A program made the position numbers and the translations under genes. Shown piece by piece: positions 12,449 to 23,601 of a stretch of DNA of 64,000 nt. The first letter of the stretch is position 1, and each line of letters begins with the position of its first letter. Where the stretch lies: NCBI GenBank assembly GCA_022393335.1, contig JAJEKB010020966.1:267872-331871 (forward strand), given 5' to 3'. This stretch comes from Macrotrachela quadricornifera (lineage: Eukaryota; Rotifera; Eurotatoria; Philodinida; Philodinidae). The notes under the pieces were generated by a model that worked only from the letters and a program-made list of their open reading frames with translations, was not told the origin of the DNA and ran no database searches.

Positions 12449-14486
12449 ATCGATCCATTTCTTTTCTCTTCATATTTTGTTAAGTTTATACAAAATAAAT
12501 TTTAAAATAGAATCATCATTGATACCATTTACGGTACAAACTTCAATATTTATTAATCAAACATATTTTATTTCTCTATTTCAAATTCAATGTTTATATA
12601 TTAATCTTGATATTGTTGCACCAAATGATTTATTACTTCGAAATTTATAAACAATAATTGATGGTAATACGCGGCACAACTTGAACTTCTTCCTGACATG
12701 ATATCAAATGTTATTGAACATCGAATTGTTTATAAAATATGATATTTTCTATCAGGTCATGGTGAATTCTGGTGTGAACAGAATGAGAGAGAAGAAATTG
12801 TAATAGTGGATACTGAAGTTATGTATTATTATATCAGTTGGTACATAATTTCAATTTCATACAATTGAATAAAAATCTCTCGTAACAGTAGCAATTATAA
12901 TGCCACCATGGCCAGGCAACGATAAAACTTTGCCTAAGCAAGCTATATGGAATATCAGTTTTACTAGAATGGAAAATTCATTGACGACATCATTTTATTC
13001 ATTCTATTTGTTCTTGCTTATTATCATTTTCCTCATTGTAAAGATGTTTTAAACTCGAAGCAATAAAATTGCTTTTGTAAGTGTAATCAGTTAGATTATA
13101 CTACAACAATCTTAATCTATACTTGTTCATGATATAATATAGAGGAAACTATCAAATAAAAGAATATTTTATTTAATAGTCAACTAATCACTAGATATTG
13201 CTTTCTTTCATTTACTGTCTGATGATTCATGATTGGTTACCTGAAATTTTCCAGTGAATTCAAAACATTATATAACTTAGAAAAATGGAAAATGACTTCT
13301 ATATGAAGTTCTATATTTTATAAAGAATAATTTATTTCATACATGAAATAAAAGAAAAAGAATCTCTGGTTTATACGAAAAAACAAAATGAATTTTTTTG
13401 TAAATCGACAAAATTCAGTTGATCAGAATCTTATTTATTTTGAAAATAATATATATATATATATATCTACAATAAATTGTACTTTGTGATTTCTCAAGCT
13501 TTTTACGATTCATCATGTATTAGGCGATACATAATCCTAATGTAAAAGCAGATTCTTTTTAATAAAGTACTCATTAACATCTACTGATTGATCAATTATA
13601 TCATTGTTATATGTGGAACAGTCGAGATTGCTTTTAGCGATGAACATAAAATAAAAATCAACAGTAAGAAAATTCAAGTTTGAACATACTAGAAATAATA
13701 TTCAGAAATAGGTTGGAAATATGATTTTCATTTTAGAACATATATCAAAAGATTTTTAATTTTTGATACAATTCATTCTTCTTTTGAGTTTTAATATGAA
13801 CAATACTGAGTAGAATTACAACGATTCAATTAATTATGAATATTTGATAAATATAGAAGAAAAAAATCACCCATTAAAATAATTTCCAAGAATAAGTTGT
13901 TTAATTACTTCAAAATACGTTAATATTTAATCGGTAGTCAAATCAATAGTCAAAATTAGAAATTTGAAATTCAATGAATATAAAAATAATTTATTGTAAA
14001 AATATTTATTTCACTAACTTGCAGATAGAAAGTGTATTTTGAGAATGTTATTATCACAACATATGTTTTTTATTTTTAATATTATTAATAGTTTATTTAT
14101 TGATTTTCATGTGAGATAAATGAAATAAAATTGTATCTAACAGTTTAAACTTGATATAGAATTATATAAATAAACGGGCTTACATGTGCTGTAATGTCGT
14201 AGTAATCATTTTCTATTTATATAAGCTTGATAAGATTTAGTAATTATTTGAAGGTATCTAACACACAGTACCTACATCTTCAGAAATTATATGTTGGTAT
14301 TATTTTGTTTTGTAACATAGTAAATATTAAACAAAACTATTATCTTTGTTTAGTAACTCATATATGTGTTATCAGTGCAAGATAGCAACTCCATAGTAAG
14401 TTAATATAAAGAGTTGTCTAGTGTTATTTCATTTTTTAATAGTATTTCTTTCACAAAGTTCTTTTTGGCTTAAAAACATTTTTATA
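12449..14486. other. Intergenic, AT-rich
   Basis: No gene recognised. An (AT)n tract lies at 13446-13466. A short plus-strand frame around 12740-12840 looks mildly protein-like (FLSGHGEFWCEQNE) but is bounded by stops and has no family match that I can name. Confidence 0.4.
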
Positions 14487-17333
14487 ATGAATATCTTGTG
14501 TAGAATTTTATTTGTTTTTGTCATGTGTATCGGTATGAATCAATGGAGAACAATAAAATATTTGTATAATTACATCTAAATGTATGTCTTAGGTATGACT
14601 GAATGTGATCCTACGACGATCTCGTCTACCAAACAGTCTAGTATTTATTGCTATCATCGTTCGAATTGTTCATCACCTTTTTCTTCATTCAACTCTTCGG
14701 TTACACAAGTCCTTTCAAATACAGGCTGGTGTGTCGTAAGTTAAAGTATTCTTTTAATTTTGTAGAATTTTAAAATGTTGAACGGAAAATAAATTGATTA
14801 TTAATCCATGTAAGATTTAAAGATGTTGAAATAATCGCATATTAATTTTAAATTTATACGACTTGCCACTATACTGTGATACTTGATTGAAAAAGTTTTT
14901 GAAAATTATTTTTGTCGAATTAACCAGATATGAATATATTATTAGGTATAACTTTTCATGTTAATTATAAATTTTTCACTTTTTTATATCAAAAACTGCG
15001 TATTTAAACTTCTCAAAAAGTATGTTTTGAATTTTCTGATTAAGATTTTTTTTAATGTTAAATAAGAAATCATTCAATATAGAATATAAATCTCTAAAAA
15101 AATAGACACATTCTTATTCATTTTTTGTTGTTAAGAACATCTTGTTCATGGTTGGACACTTTTCAATTTATTATACGGCTAGTTTACAGAAAATCTTTAG
15201 TACTTAAGAACGTTTTCGTGAGACTAGAAATGAGTACGATTTGGGTCTTTCAATATTTTAACTTAACCGATAGAGAAAAAGTGTTATAGATTGACAAAAG
15301 AATCTTACATACTTACAATATTAAAATTTGAATCAGTTAATCTCTTTAATCATTTTGATACAAGAGAAAAACGACCTATTAACAAGCCTATAAGTACGAA
15401 ATTTGCAATAGGTAATTATTAGAATAAAATATTAGTATATCGAAATACATATCGTGTTTTAATTAATGACTAGATCAATTTTTCTATTATTGATGTTATT
15501 CTTAAGTATATAATATGTTGTTTATTTAAACGATTCGAAAGATACTAAGTACTCGATTGCTGTTTTTTATATATTAATATAATTAACGTATAATTTATTT
15601 TTGCCATTCATAAAAGTTCTGTTCGATATCGTTGAAGAGCAGGTATTCAGAGAGCACTATTCATGAACTTTGAATCAATTTACAGACGATGAGCCGCTCA
15701 AGTACACCTTACGATTCTGACAGTCGAGACGCCGATGCGTTTGGTTTCTGTTCCACAAAGGGATGTTCCTGGAAAACAGTAAATGGAATCACTAAATGGG
15801 TCTGTTGTTGTAATCAAAATCTATGCAACTCGAATATTCAAACAACGACAGTCAGACCCATCACTCCGATGTGTTACTTTTGTTCAAATTGTCCACGACC
15901 ATTCAATCCAAATAGTGCGCAAGTTTCCATAGTCCAATCGGTTACAGGTTGGTGTGCTGTAAGTTTATTAATTTTTTTGATTTTCTATCATTTCTATATT
16001 TCCAATGGATGATGCATTTATTTACAGAAGGTAAGCGCTTCAAGTTCACCCGATGGGGTCTACGCTGCAGGACCTGCTCAAGTCAGTCTCTGTTACTCAA
16101 ATGGATGTGCGTGGAAATTAGTTAATGGAATTAATACATGGATCTGTTGTTGTAATCAAAACTTATGCAATGCGGATGTTACAATAACGACATCCAGTCC
16201 TATCCGTAAGACCTGTTATTATTGTTCAAATTGTCCAAGACCATTTAATCCAAATACTGCGCAAGTTTCCATAGTCCAATCGATTACAGGTTGGTGCGCT
16301 GTAAGTTTATTTATTTTTTAATGTTCTATGATTTCAACATTTCCCATATACGACATATCTATATGTAGACAATGAGCACTTCAAATTCATCCGATGCAAT
16401 CTATACTGAAGGAGCTGCTCAGTTTGATCTTTGCTACACAAACGGATGTTCCTGGCAAACAATAAGTGGAATCAATACATGGGTCTGTTGTTGTAATTAA
16501 AATTTATGTAATGCGGGTGTTCAAACAACGACACCTAGACCCGTCAGTAATCTTTGTTATGNNNNNNNNNNGGGTGTTCAAACAACGACACCTAGACCCG
16601 TCAGTAATCTTTGTTATGCATGTTCAAATTGCGCTTCACCATTCAATCCAAACAGTGCAAACGTTTCCATAGTCTCCTCGACTACGGGTTGGTGCGTTGT
16701 AAGTTTATTTATTTTTTAGTTTTCTACGATTTAAACATTTTCCATGGATGATGTGTCTATTTGCAGACGGTGAGCAATGGAACCTCACTTGATGCTATGT
16801 ACAATAAAGGACCTGCTGACTCCAGTGTCTGTTTCTTCAAAGGATGCTCGTGGACAATAATTATGGGAATAAGATACTATATCTGTTGCTGTAATGAAAG
16901 TTTATGCAATACAGATCCTCAAACAACGATATCCCAGCCTGTTGTTAATACCTGTTTTGAGTGTTCAAATTGTCCGCGACCATTCGATGCAAATAATGCG
17001 CATATTTCTATAGTGCCTTCCTATACGGGTTGGTGTACTGTAAGTTTTGCTTTTTTTGATATTTTCTATGAAAAATTCAATTTGTACTAACGAATTTTTT
17101 TACAGAAGATGAGCAGTACGAATTCGCCCAATGGTATCTACATGCGAGGTGCTGCTCAGCCTGATCTCTGTTATTCAGATGAATGTTTGTGGAAGATGAT
17201 GAATGGAAACAAAGCATGGGTATGTTGCTGTAATAAATCTCAATGCAACATCGGTGTTTCAACATCACCATCGATTGTTGTCGTATTGGGCGTAGCATTG
17301 ACAATGATCATTATGATTTTCAAGAAATTTTGA
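14487..17333 (+). CDS. Multi-domain Ly6/uPAR-like cell-surface protein, seven exons
   Basis: Exons: 14487-14532, 14593-14735, 15686-15958, 16028-16300, 16369-16698, 16767-17039, 17106-17333. Exon 1 encodes a signal peptide (hydrophobic LFVFVMC). The rest forms five tandem three-finger-like units. Each starts with CxxCSNCPRPF, continues to TGWC at an exon end, then in the next exon C, GCxW, WVCCCNQ and LCN: ten cysteines, as in Ly6 proteins. The first unit lacks one cysteine. Three middle exons are exactly 273 nt and all junctions from exon 2 onward are phase 0. The last exon ends in a hydrophobic tail (IVVVLGVALTMIIMIF), suggesting a GPI-attachment signal or membrane anchor. Exon 5 contains an in-frame TAA at 16498-16500, where the other units have CAA (Gln), and an assembly gap. 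The full product would be about 502 residues only if exon 5 is repaired or skipped. Function unknown; a surface-displayed cysteine-rich protein is inferred. Confidence 0.75.
16515..16618. other. Assembly artefact: 47-bp duplicate around a 10-N gap
   Basis: The 47 bases at 16515-16561 recur identically at 16572-16618, separated by ten Ns (16562-16571). Removing one copy plus the gap (57 bases) reduces exon 5 of the Ly6-like gene from 330 to 273 nt, exactly the length of its sister exons. The two contig ends almost certainly overlap and should be merged. Confidence 0.9.
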
Positions 17334-18819
17334 CATTTTCATGCTTTTGATTTTGATTTATATAACAATTTTTTCAATATATCGATTATAATGAAGTTGC
17401 TTTGTAGAGATAATCAAGGACTACAGGGAGCATTTTCCTAATATATTGTCATATTAAAAATCTTGGCCTACTCTTTCTATCATCACAAATAAAGAAGCAT
17501 CTAAAAAAAATACTTTTAAATTCAAAATTTTAGTCTTCTGTATGAAGAGAAGCAGCGAACTTTCAGATTCTAATGGATCAGGATCAACTGTTTCCCACAC
17601 ATGCTAATCGTTAAAAACTTTTGACTAGTCATCATGTAATATGAACACATTCGACGCAATTCGATTTTATTAGAGAACGATTCTAGCAGATTGTTTTTCG
17701 TATGCATTCGTCTTTAAACAAATGTGTTCGTTGGTCTTTTCTGTCTATGCTAGTTTGTTGTTTTCTCTTTTCAGTTTGGTATATGTTATGAAAAGTTTCC
17801 TTTTTCAACAAGATAAAAATCAACAAACCATTTGAAACGCAAACTCGCTAATCACAAGCTTAAGAAAAAGAAATGGTCAAACCGCGATGTCAAAAGACTT
17901 TGTGTTGATTGTTACGAGAAAATTAGGCAATAATAATTACAAAATATAAATAATGCGATAGGAAAGGAAATAAAAACTTTCTGTTCTGATTATGTCAAAT
18001 TTTATTGTCTTGATTGTTTTAATGTGAAACATCATTCTATATTATAAATAGTTCAAGAGATATCCGAGAAAGTATTAAAATATATATTACACATAATCTC
18101 TTGATCGAAGAAAAAGAAAGTGTTCGTCTAGGTATTTTTTTACTAAGATATAGCTAGTCTCATGAATAGGACCGATTGCGTTAAATATGTTATATTTTTG
18201 TGCATAGCATATCTTACTGAATTTTTTAATTTCCAAAAGACTTTTGTAAAATTAAGGTTTATATGATTTTTTATTGAAAAACGAATTTTTTTCCACTATA
18301 CAACATAATCAAACATATTTAACTCTAGATGTTTTGTATTTTTCTCAAAAATACCTTTTAATTTCAAAAATTTATTTTACGAAAAGTAAATTAGAGTAAC
18401 GAGATATTTATCTATTTAAAATTTTCTACATTATATTATTCTCTTATAAGTTTATATATCATTTTGATGCGTATCAATTTCTCAATCGACTAATACATAG
18501 TATAAAATTATACACTGAACCTATTGTTAAATCCTATATCAAAAATGATGTCAACTCAAAACCTGTTTTTTTTGTTGATATATTTGAAACAAAAACTATC
18601 TGTTTATTCCAGTACATCCAATATTTCATGATACATATTCTGATTAAACTAGATTTTCGTTGTGATATGCTGCAGTTTTGATATGACAGACAAAATGTTT
18701 AAAAAGACGTATATGAAACGACACGAAATGTATTTAATAGGAAAAGCAGTGTTTCGCAGAGAATATTCATTCAATAATCGCAAAAAATTTTCCAGTACAT
18801 ACAATTATTGTTACCTTAA
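17334..18819. other. Intergenic downstream of the Ly6-like gene
   Basis: No gene seen. An AATAAA at 17488-17493 could serve as a poly(A) signal for the upstream gene, about 155 bases after its stop. The remainder is AT-rich without repeats I could define. Confidence 0.4.
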
Positions 18820-19388
18820 CCATTTGGGGACGGGATTTTTTTCTGAAAGAAAAATGATTGTTTCTATTGGTTTATTGAGCCTCAATCAAAATATCCCCAC
18901 CAAACCTTGATGATATTCAAAAAAACAACTTTTTTCGTCTTTTACGCTAAAATGCCAGTTTGCAAACAGAACATTCGACACGTTAGAAGAAGCGTAAGTA
19001 AGTTATAACGTCATTATACAATGACACAATGAAAAGTAAACATTCGAGAAAGATATATACGAGATCAAAAAAGGCATCTCTAATATTGTTAGTGATAACT
19101 CCAGTCATCTTTCTTTTTTCGCGTTTTGTTAAAAATGTGATGTAAAATTACATTTTTTCTTTTTCTTCTGATTCATAATGTATAATGCGTTGTGTCAAAA
19201 GTGTTATCATATAACACATTTTTTTTCTTTCCTTTTCTCCTATATATACACTGTTTTCTTCCTTAAAAAACACTTTCCTCCTTTGGTTGAACATATTTTT
19301 TTTCTTCGAAAACAACATCTGTAATACACACATCCTCATCCTCTTCCTCTCTAGGTGGTACAAGGGTTGTACCACCGTCCCCAAATGG
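18820..19388. mobile_element. piggyBac-type MITE with TTAA target duplications
   Basis: The element is bounded by CCATTTGGGGACGG on the left and its exact reverse complement on the right, a 14-bp perfect terminal inverted repeat. TTAA immediately flanks both ends (18816-18819 and 19389-19392), the target duplication of the piggyBac superfamily. The right end also contains a perfect hairpin (GGTGGTACAA, GGG, TTGTACCACC) ending just inside the terminal repeat. The 569-bp interior has no transposase frame, so it would be non-autonomous. The flanks outside the TTAAs contain inverted copies of GAATATTCATTC, perhaps an older palindrome used as target. Confidence 0.7.
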
Positions 19389-19392
19389 TTAA

Positions 19393-19792
19393 AATAGAAT
19401 GAATATTCAGAAATCGAAAATATTTATGAAGTTCATTGAGCTGTTTCGTCATTATAGAACGTCATTTTCTAACACAACGAAAGTTTCTGTGCGAAAGAGA
19501 TAGAAAAAATATTTTATCAATAACAGTACGAATGATTTTTTATACTGCTTCTTAGTGCAAGAATGATCGTGAAAAATCTATTTTGTTCACAGACTAAAAT
19601 AATATGTTAAGCAAGGCATTAATCAAGTTATAGAGTAATAATTGCAATCGTATGAAACATATGTCAAACGTATTTTTGCCAAATTCTACAAAAGAATGAG
19701 AATTAAGATTTTCTCTTCTTTGCGTGTTAGCTTAATTTTTACTTTAATTGATCAAATATTCTTCTGATAATTATGTCAATAGAGCTGCTGAA
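19393..19792. other. Intergenic before the DUF3684-like fragment
   Basis: No gene, upstream exon or recognisable coding frame. This matters because the following coding segment looks like the C-terminal end of a much larger protein and nothing here could supply the missing part. Confidence 0.4.
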
Positions 19793-20489
19793 ATGCGAGA
19801 TTTTCGTCAAGGTCAAGAAGAGAAAAACAACAAATTACATGATGCGTTTGCAAACACAAAATCTTTCACTCAAATGGCATTGATTTCAAGAGAACGTTTC
19901 ACTGTGGAAACGACTATACAAACAACTATGTTTTGTGATCCAAACTTTGGTTTCAATTTGACGCGATCGAATCGTGCTTTTAATTCAATTCCATTGTTTA
20001 TTGAAAAAAATATGACTATCACATCAACAATGATTGAACAAGCTCAACAACTCTCTCTGATAATTTTTGGTCTTGCTATGAATGTTTTTGATAGTAATAT
20101 CAAGGTGATGCACCTTTTTCGTGATACGAAAGGACGTAAGTTTAGGTGATCATTTGATCTATCCATGCTTTTAATTCCCTTTCTATTTAGCGGTGACTGC
20201 ATTTAATCAAGGAGGTTCTATTTTTTACAATCTTCGTTATTTTGAACAAATTTTTGCTGATAATCTTAAACAATTTCTACAAACTACATCATCATCGTCA
20301 TCATCATCGGATTCAATTGTAGATGATATTATTAATTTTTATTTTGTAGTAACATGTCATGAACTTGCACACAATATCGAACATAGGCATAATGAAACAT
20401 TCATACGTTATCTTGAGGATTTAGTAGTTAAATTTATGAGTAAAAAAGAACGTTTTCTTCAACAGTTTCCGTTCAATAGTAAAATTTAA
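19793..20489 (+). pseudogene. Orphan C-terminal fragment, DUF3684/sacsin-like protein
   Basis: Two exons, 19793-20135 and 20191-20489, joined across a 55-nt GT-AG intron (phase 1), give about 213 residues from the first ATG. The open frame continues upstream to a TAA at 19745, with no ATG in that extra part and no exon before it. Near the end is VTCHELAHN, a zinc-protease-like His-Glu-x-x-His core, preceded by GGSIFYNLRYFEQI and a Ser run. From memory this layout matches the end of large fungal proteins with an N-terminal HATPase and a DUF3684 region, normally well over 1000 residues. The piece here would therefore be a 5'-truncated remnant, or the family assignment is wrong and it is a small gene of unknown role. 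No internal stops are present, so decay is recent or the piece is expressed. Confidence 0.45.
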
Positions 20490-21553
20490 TGTCATCACAA
20501 CAACATGTGACTTCAAACTTGATTGTGCACACATCTGATTTTAAGACATTTGTAATTATTAATAAAATTGTATTAGTTTAATTTATGTAAATCTCGAAAG
20601 AAGATAATCTAATGAATTCAATTCAGTTTTGTTTGTTTGAATCAATCAATAATAAATGCACAACTTTACTCAAGCTATCTGAAAGAAGATAATCAAATAT
20701 CAGAAAAATATTCCACCTAACTTACTTTTGTATTTCGAATACAAGTTTCTATTGATATTCTATATTTGTTGCTATTACCTCATTATTTTCTGTTGTTATT
20801 TTGTTTTTTTTAATTTATCATTTATTTTGCTGCCGACAACAACTTACTGTATATATCTACTTCATAAATTAAAATGCTATAAAAAAAAATTTTTTTCTTA
20901 ATCAAGCTGGACTTCAAAAAAATTTACATTCAGTCTGACAACTATTCATCATATAAGATTAGCGCTCAACTTCGAATTTGACATGCCAACGAAAGAAAAA
21001 TTAGTTCGTTTACTATAAGTAGCAGTACGAATTGGTCTTTGATATATCGTTAGTCATCTATATAACGAACAATTTAAACAGAAAAATAACAAATTTCTTA
21101 TGTCATTCTGTGCATACATAGAAGAATGTCATTATTTCTACAGCATAGATCTACATGTCGGATTTTTCACGATAGAGACTATCTTTTAGAGTGAACTATC
21201 ACAAACTAGTTTACAAAGTTGGCTTTGGTTTCGACATTTCGTAAAAGAATATATGACCCGCTTCTTTCTAGCGCATCTCACGAGTGATCTTTCAGAAAAT
21301 TAACGCTTAAAGAAATAAAATCAAACTGAGATAACAGCAAAACAGTATATGTTGAATTTATTATGAATCGCATATTATTCAGTCAAAGCAAGATCAAATC
21401 ATTTTCAAACATCTGGTTTATGCAATTATTATCTTAAAGTTTTACTTTCAGAAAGACTATTCAACGAACATCTTAGCTCTATAAGTTAAAAAAATTTTAT
21501 TGAAACACAATTGGTTTCTGCTTTTAGTTAGTAATTGAGACAATTTATCAGTC
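20490..21553. other. Intergenic
   Basis: No gene recognised between the two convergent coding segments. An AATAAA near 20560 may end the upstream transcript. The rest is AT-rich. Confidence 0.4.
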
Positions 21554-22600
21554 TCAGCCACCACAACCTCCACAACCTCCACAACCACCACAGCCACCAC
21601 AACCACCACAACCAGCGTCAGCGCCACCATCACAGCCAGCGTCACCGCCTCCATCACAGCCAGCACCACCACCACCATCACAGCCAGCGTCACCACCACT
21701 AGATGCACTTCCACCTCCATAGCTACCTGGTGAATATATAACAATTGGTGTCACTATCATTGCACAGGAACTGACATATTCTGATGTCTTCAAATTATTT
21801 CTATCAATATTTTTGCCGTAATCTACATTATAAGTTGTCTTCCATCGATCTGCTGTTTTCTGATAAGCATTGGTTAGAATGCTACGTTCAATAGAATCAT
21901 TATGATTAAGAAGATAACCACATAAGGCTACTGACGCTTCTTGATAACTTGAGGGAAATCGCATATGTGTATGCCATATTAAATCAATTTCAAACGTTGG
22001 TACAATCATATCTTTGTAGTTTGCTAACTTTACAAATGAAATATAATTTTGTATCATTTTTTCAAACCAATCTCTGCTCATCAAATGCAAATTCATTGAA
22101 AAGAGATGATGTTTCTGAAATTTTTCTAGAAAATCAATTTGACGAAGTACGGCGCTTGCCAGATCGAGCGATAGAACAAACGTAGATTGACTTTTTATAG
22201 AGTTGGACGAGGCAAACGAATGGTAATGTTGATGTTTTATCATTATTAATCTTGTGTATTTTTTATCCACTACTTTATGATCTGGTAGTTGTGTAATGCA
22301 ATCGTAATTATAAGTAATTGGATGCAGACGATGAACATGCCAGATCCATTCAATTTGCCATGGAAGGCTTTGTTGTTGAATTTTAGTTGTAAATGCTTGG
22401 TGAGCCATACGTGTACAATAATCTTCAATAAAACTCTTTAATTTTTTTTCTTGCTGCCATATTTTGGAATGCTTGATTACTTGACGTAGTAATAATACAT
22501 GGTCAACTAAAGCATCATATGATACTTTAAATTTCTTGCCATCACTTGTTTGAATGTCCGCCTCAAAATGGGGTAATGGAGACGAATGTGTCCTGCCCAT
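21554..22600 (-). CDS. Glycine-rich domain-containing protein (DUF1399/GRDP type)
   Basis: Single-exon 348-residue protein. Two copies of the family hallmark are visible: EWIWHVHRLHP (about 84-94) and DLIWHTHMRFP (about 206-216), the second at the expected distance from the first, with conserved Asp/Glu-Trp-His-x-His spacing. The C-terminal 55 residues (294-348) change abruptly to low complexity, Gly-Gly-Gly-Ser then units of GCDGGG/GCGG, ending in a pure Gly-Gly-Cys repeat. Plant and fungal GRDP proteins also end in glycine-rich tails and are linked to stress responses; the biochemical role is unknown. The cysteines every third residue could form disulfides or bind metal, which is speculation. 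The start is the first ATG, directly before MGRTHSS. The tail is coded by a CCA/CAC-rich repeat (plus strand 21557-21725) prone to length change. Confidence 0.75.
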   Translation of the reverse strand: MGRTHSSPLPHFEADIQTSDGKKFKVSYDALVDHVLLLRQVIKHSKIWQQEKKLKSFIEDYCTRMAHQAFTTKIQQQSLPWQIEWIWHVHRLHPITYNYDCITQLPDHKVVDKKYTRLIMIKHQHYHSFASSNSIKSQSTFVLSLDLASAVLRQIDFLEKFQKHHLFSMNLHLMSRDWFEKMIQNYISFVKLANYKDMIVPTFEIDLIWHTHMRFPSSYQEASVALCGYLLNHNDSIERSILTNAYQKTADRWKTTYNVDYGKNIDRNNLKTSEYVSSCAMIVTPIVIYSPGSYGGGSASSGGDAGCDGGGGAGCDGGGDAGCDGGADAGCGGCGGCGGCGGCGGCGG

Positions 22601-23308
22601 CTCTCATCAGTATTGTCATTAAACAGACTGTACTAATTTTTTTTATCTCAGTTCTGGTTGAGCTTGGAATAGTTCAGTATCTATAGAGAAATAAAATAGC
22701 AAACATTTTCGTGCAGCCTTTTCTGTGAAAAACTTAACATGGGTTATCATTACTCACATTTACCAATGCTGACAAATGTCTTGACTATCGACGTGAGAGA
22801 AAGAAAAATGTTTAAACCTCTCTTTTATACCGTTTAGGACTGTTATCAATAGAATGTCTCTTTGTTGATACAAGCTCACTCATTTATACCATAGTCGAGA
22901 AATCCAATTACGCTGTTTATTCTTTTTTTTCCTAGTCTCTATAATGGCGCACTTTTGTATTCTACTTCCGATGTCACATGCGCTTGTAGCAAATCACAAA
23001 GAAACTTCCAACTTTCGATTATATGATTATTGAACTGTGACTACAGTATAATTAGTCATGACGACAGAAATAGATAATGTACATACTTATGTTGACGATT
23101 ATATCAAAAGAATTACGTCATTTTTATCCTTTATGTACAAAATTAAGCTACGCAAAAGCTTTTAACAGACAAATATTGCGCACTTCATAATTCATATTAG
23201 TCAGAATTTCTCTTTTTCCTTTTTTTGTTTTCTACATAAGAGTTTCGGCCTGTCGCTAGTTGAGACATATAATATTTTTACGATTCTTGTTTGGAAAGAA
23301 AGGTTCTA
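22601..23308. other. Intergenic
   Basis: No gene or repeat defined. This is the upstream region of the minus-strand glycine-rich-domain gene; I see no confident promoter motif. Confidence 0.35.
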
Positions 23309-23601
23309 GATAACTTTGATGTAATTTTGATACTCTTCCTAATTTATTTATAAATTTTATTTACAATATTGTGGTGTTTCGTCTTTCGAAGAAGATTTTG
23401 TCAAACATAAAATGAAACGAACACAGAAAAACATAACATTTATAGAAAAATGAAACAGACTGAGTTTAGTTTGTTCTGTTTTTCTGTGTTCGTTTCATTT
23501 TATGTTTGACAAAATTTTCTTCGAAAGACGAAATGTCAAAATTTTTAAATAAAATTTATAAATAAATTAGGGAGAGTATCAAAATTATGTCGAAGTTATT
23601 T
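23309..23601. repeat. Large inverted repeat, arms about 124 bp
   Basis: The left arm 23309-23432 and right arm about 23478-23601 are reverse complements at roughly 90 percent by eye. Landmarks: TTTGATACTCTTCCTAATTT on the left against its complement near 23570, and TTCGTCTTTCGAAGAA then CATAAAATGAAACGAACAC in the inner part. The loop is about 45 bases. There is no coding capacity. It is likely a foldback or MITE relic; no target duplication was found. Confidence 0.7.

Noticed and set aside
16466..16672. Open frame crossing the small gap in the Ly6-like gene
   Set aside because: It is another frame of exon 5 and includes the artefactual duplicate.
21457..21744. Val-rich minus-strand frame opposite the GGC repeat
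   Set aside because: Shadow of the CCA/CAC repeat of the glycine-rich-domain gene in another frame.
23401..23520. The inverted repeat as a retroviral or LTR structure
   Set aside because: Arms are inverted, not direct, and there is no coding sequence, primer-binding site or polypurine tract.
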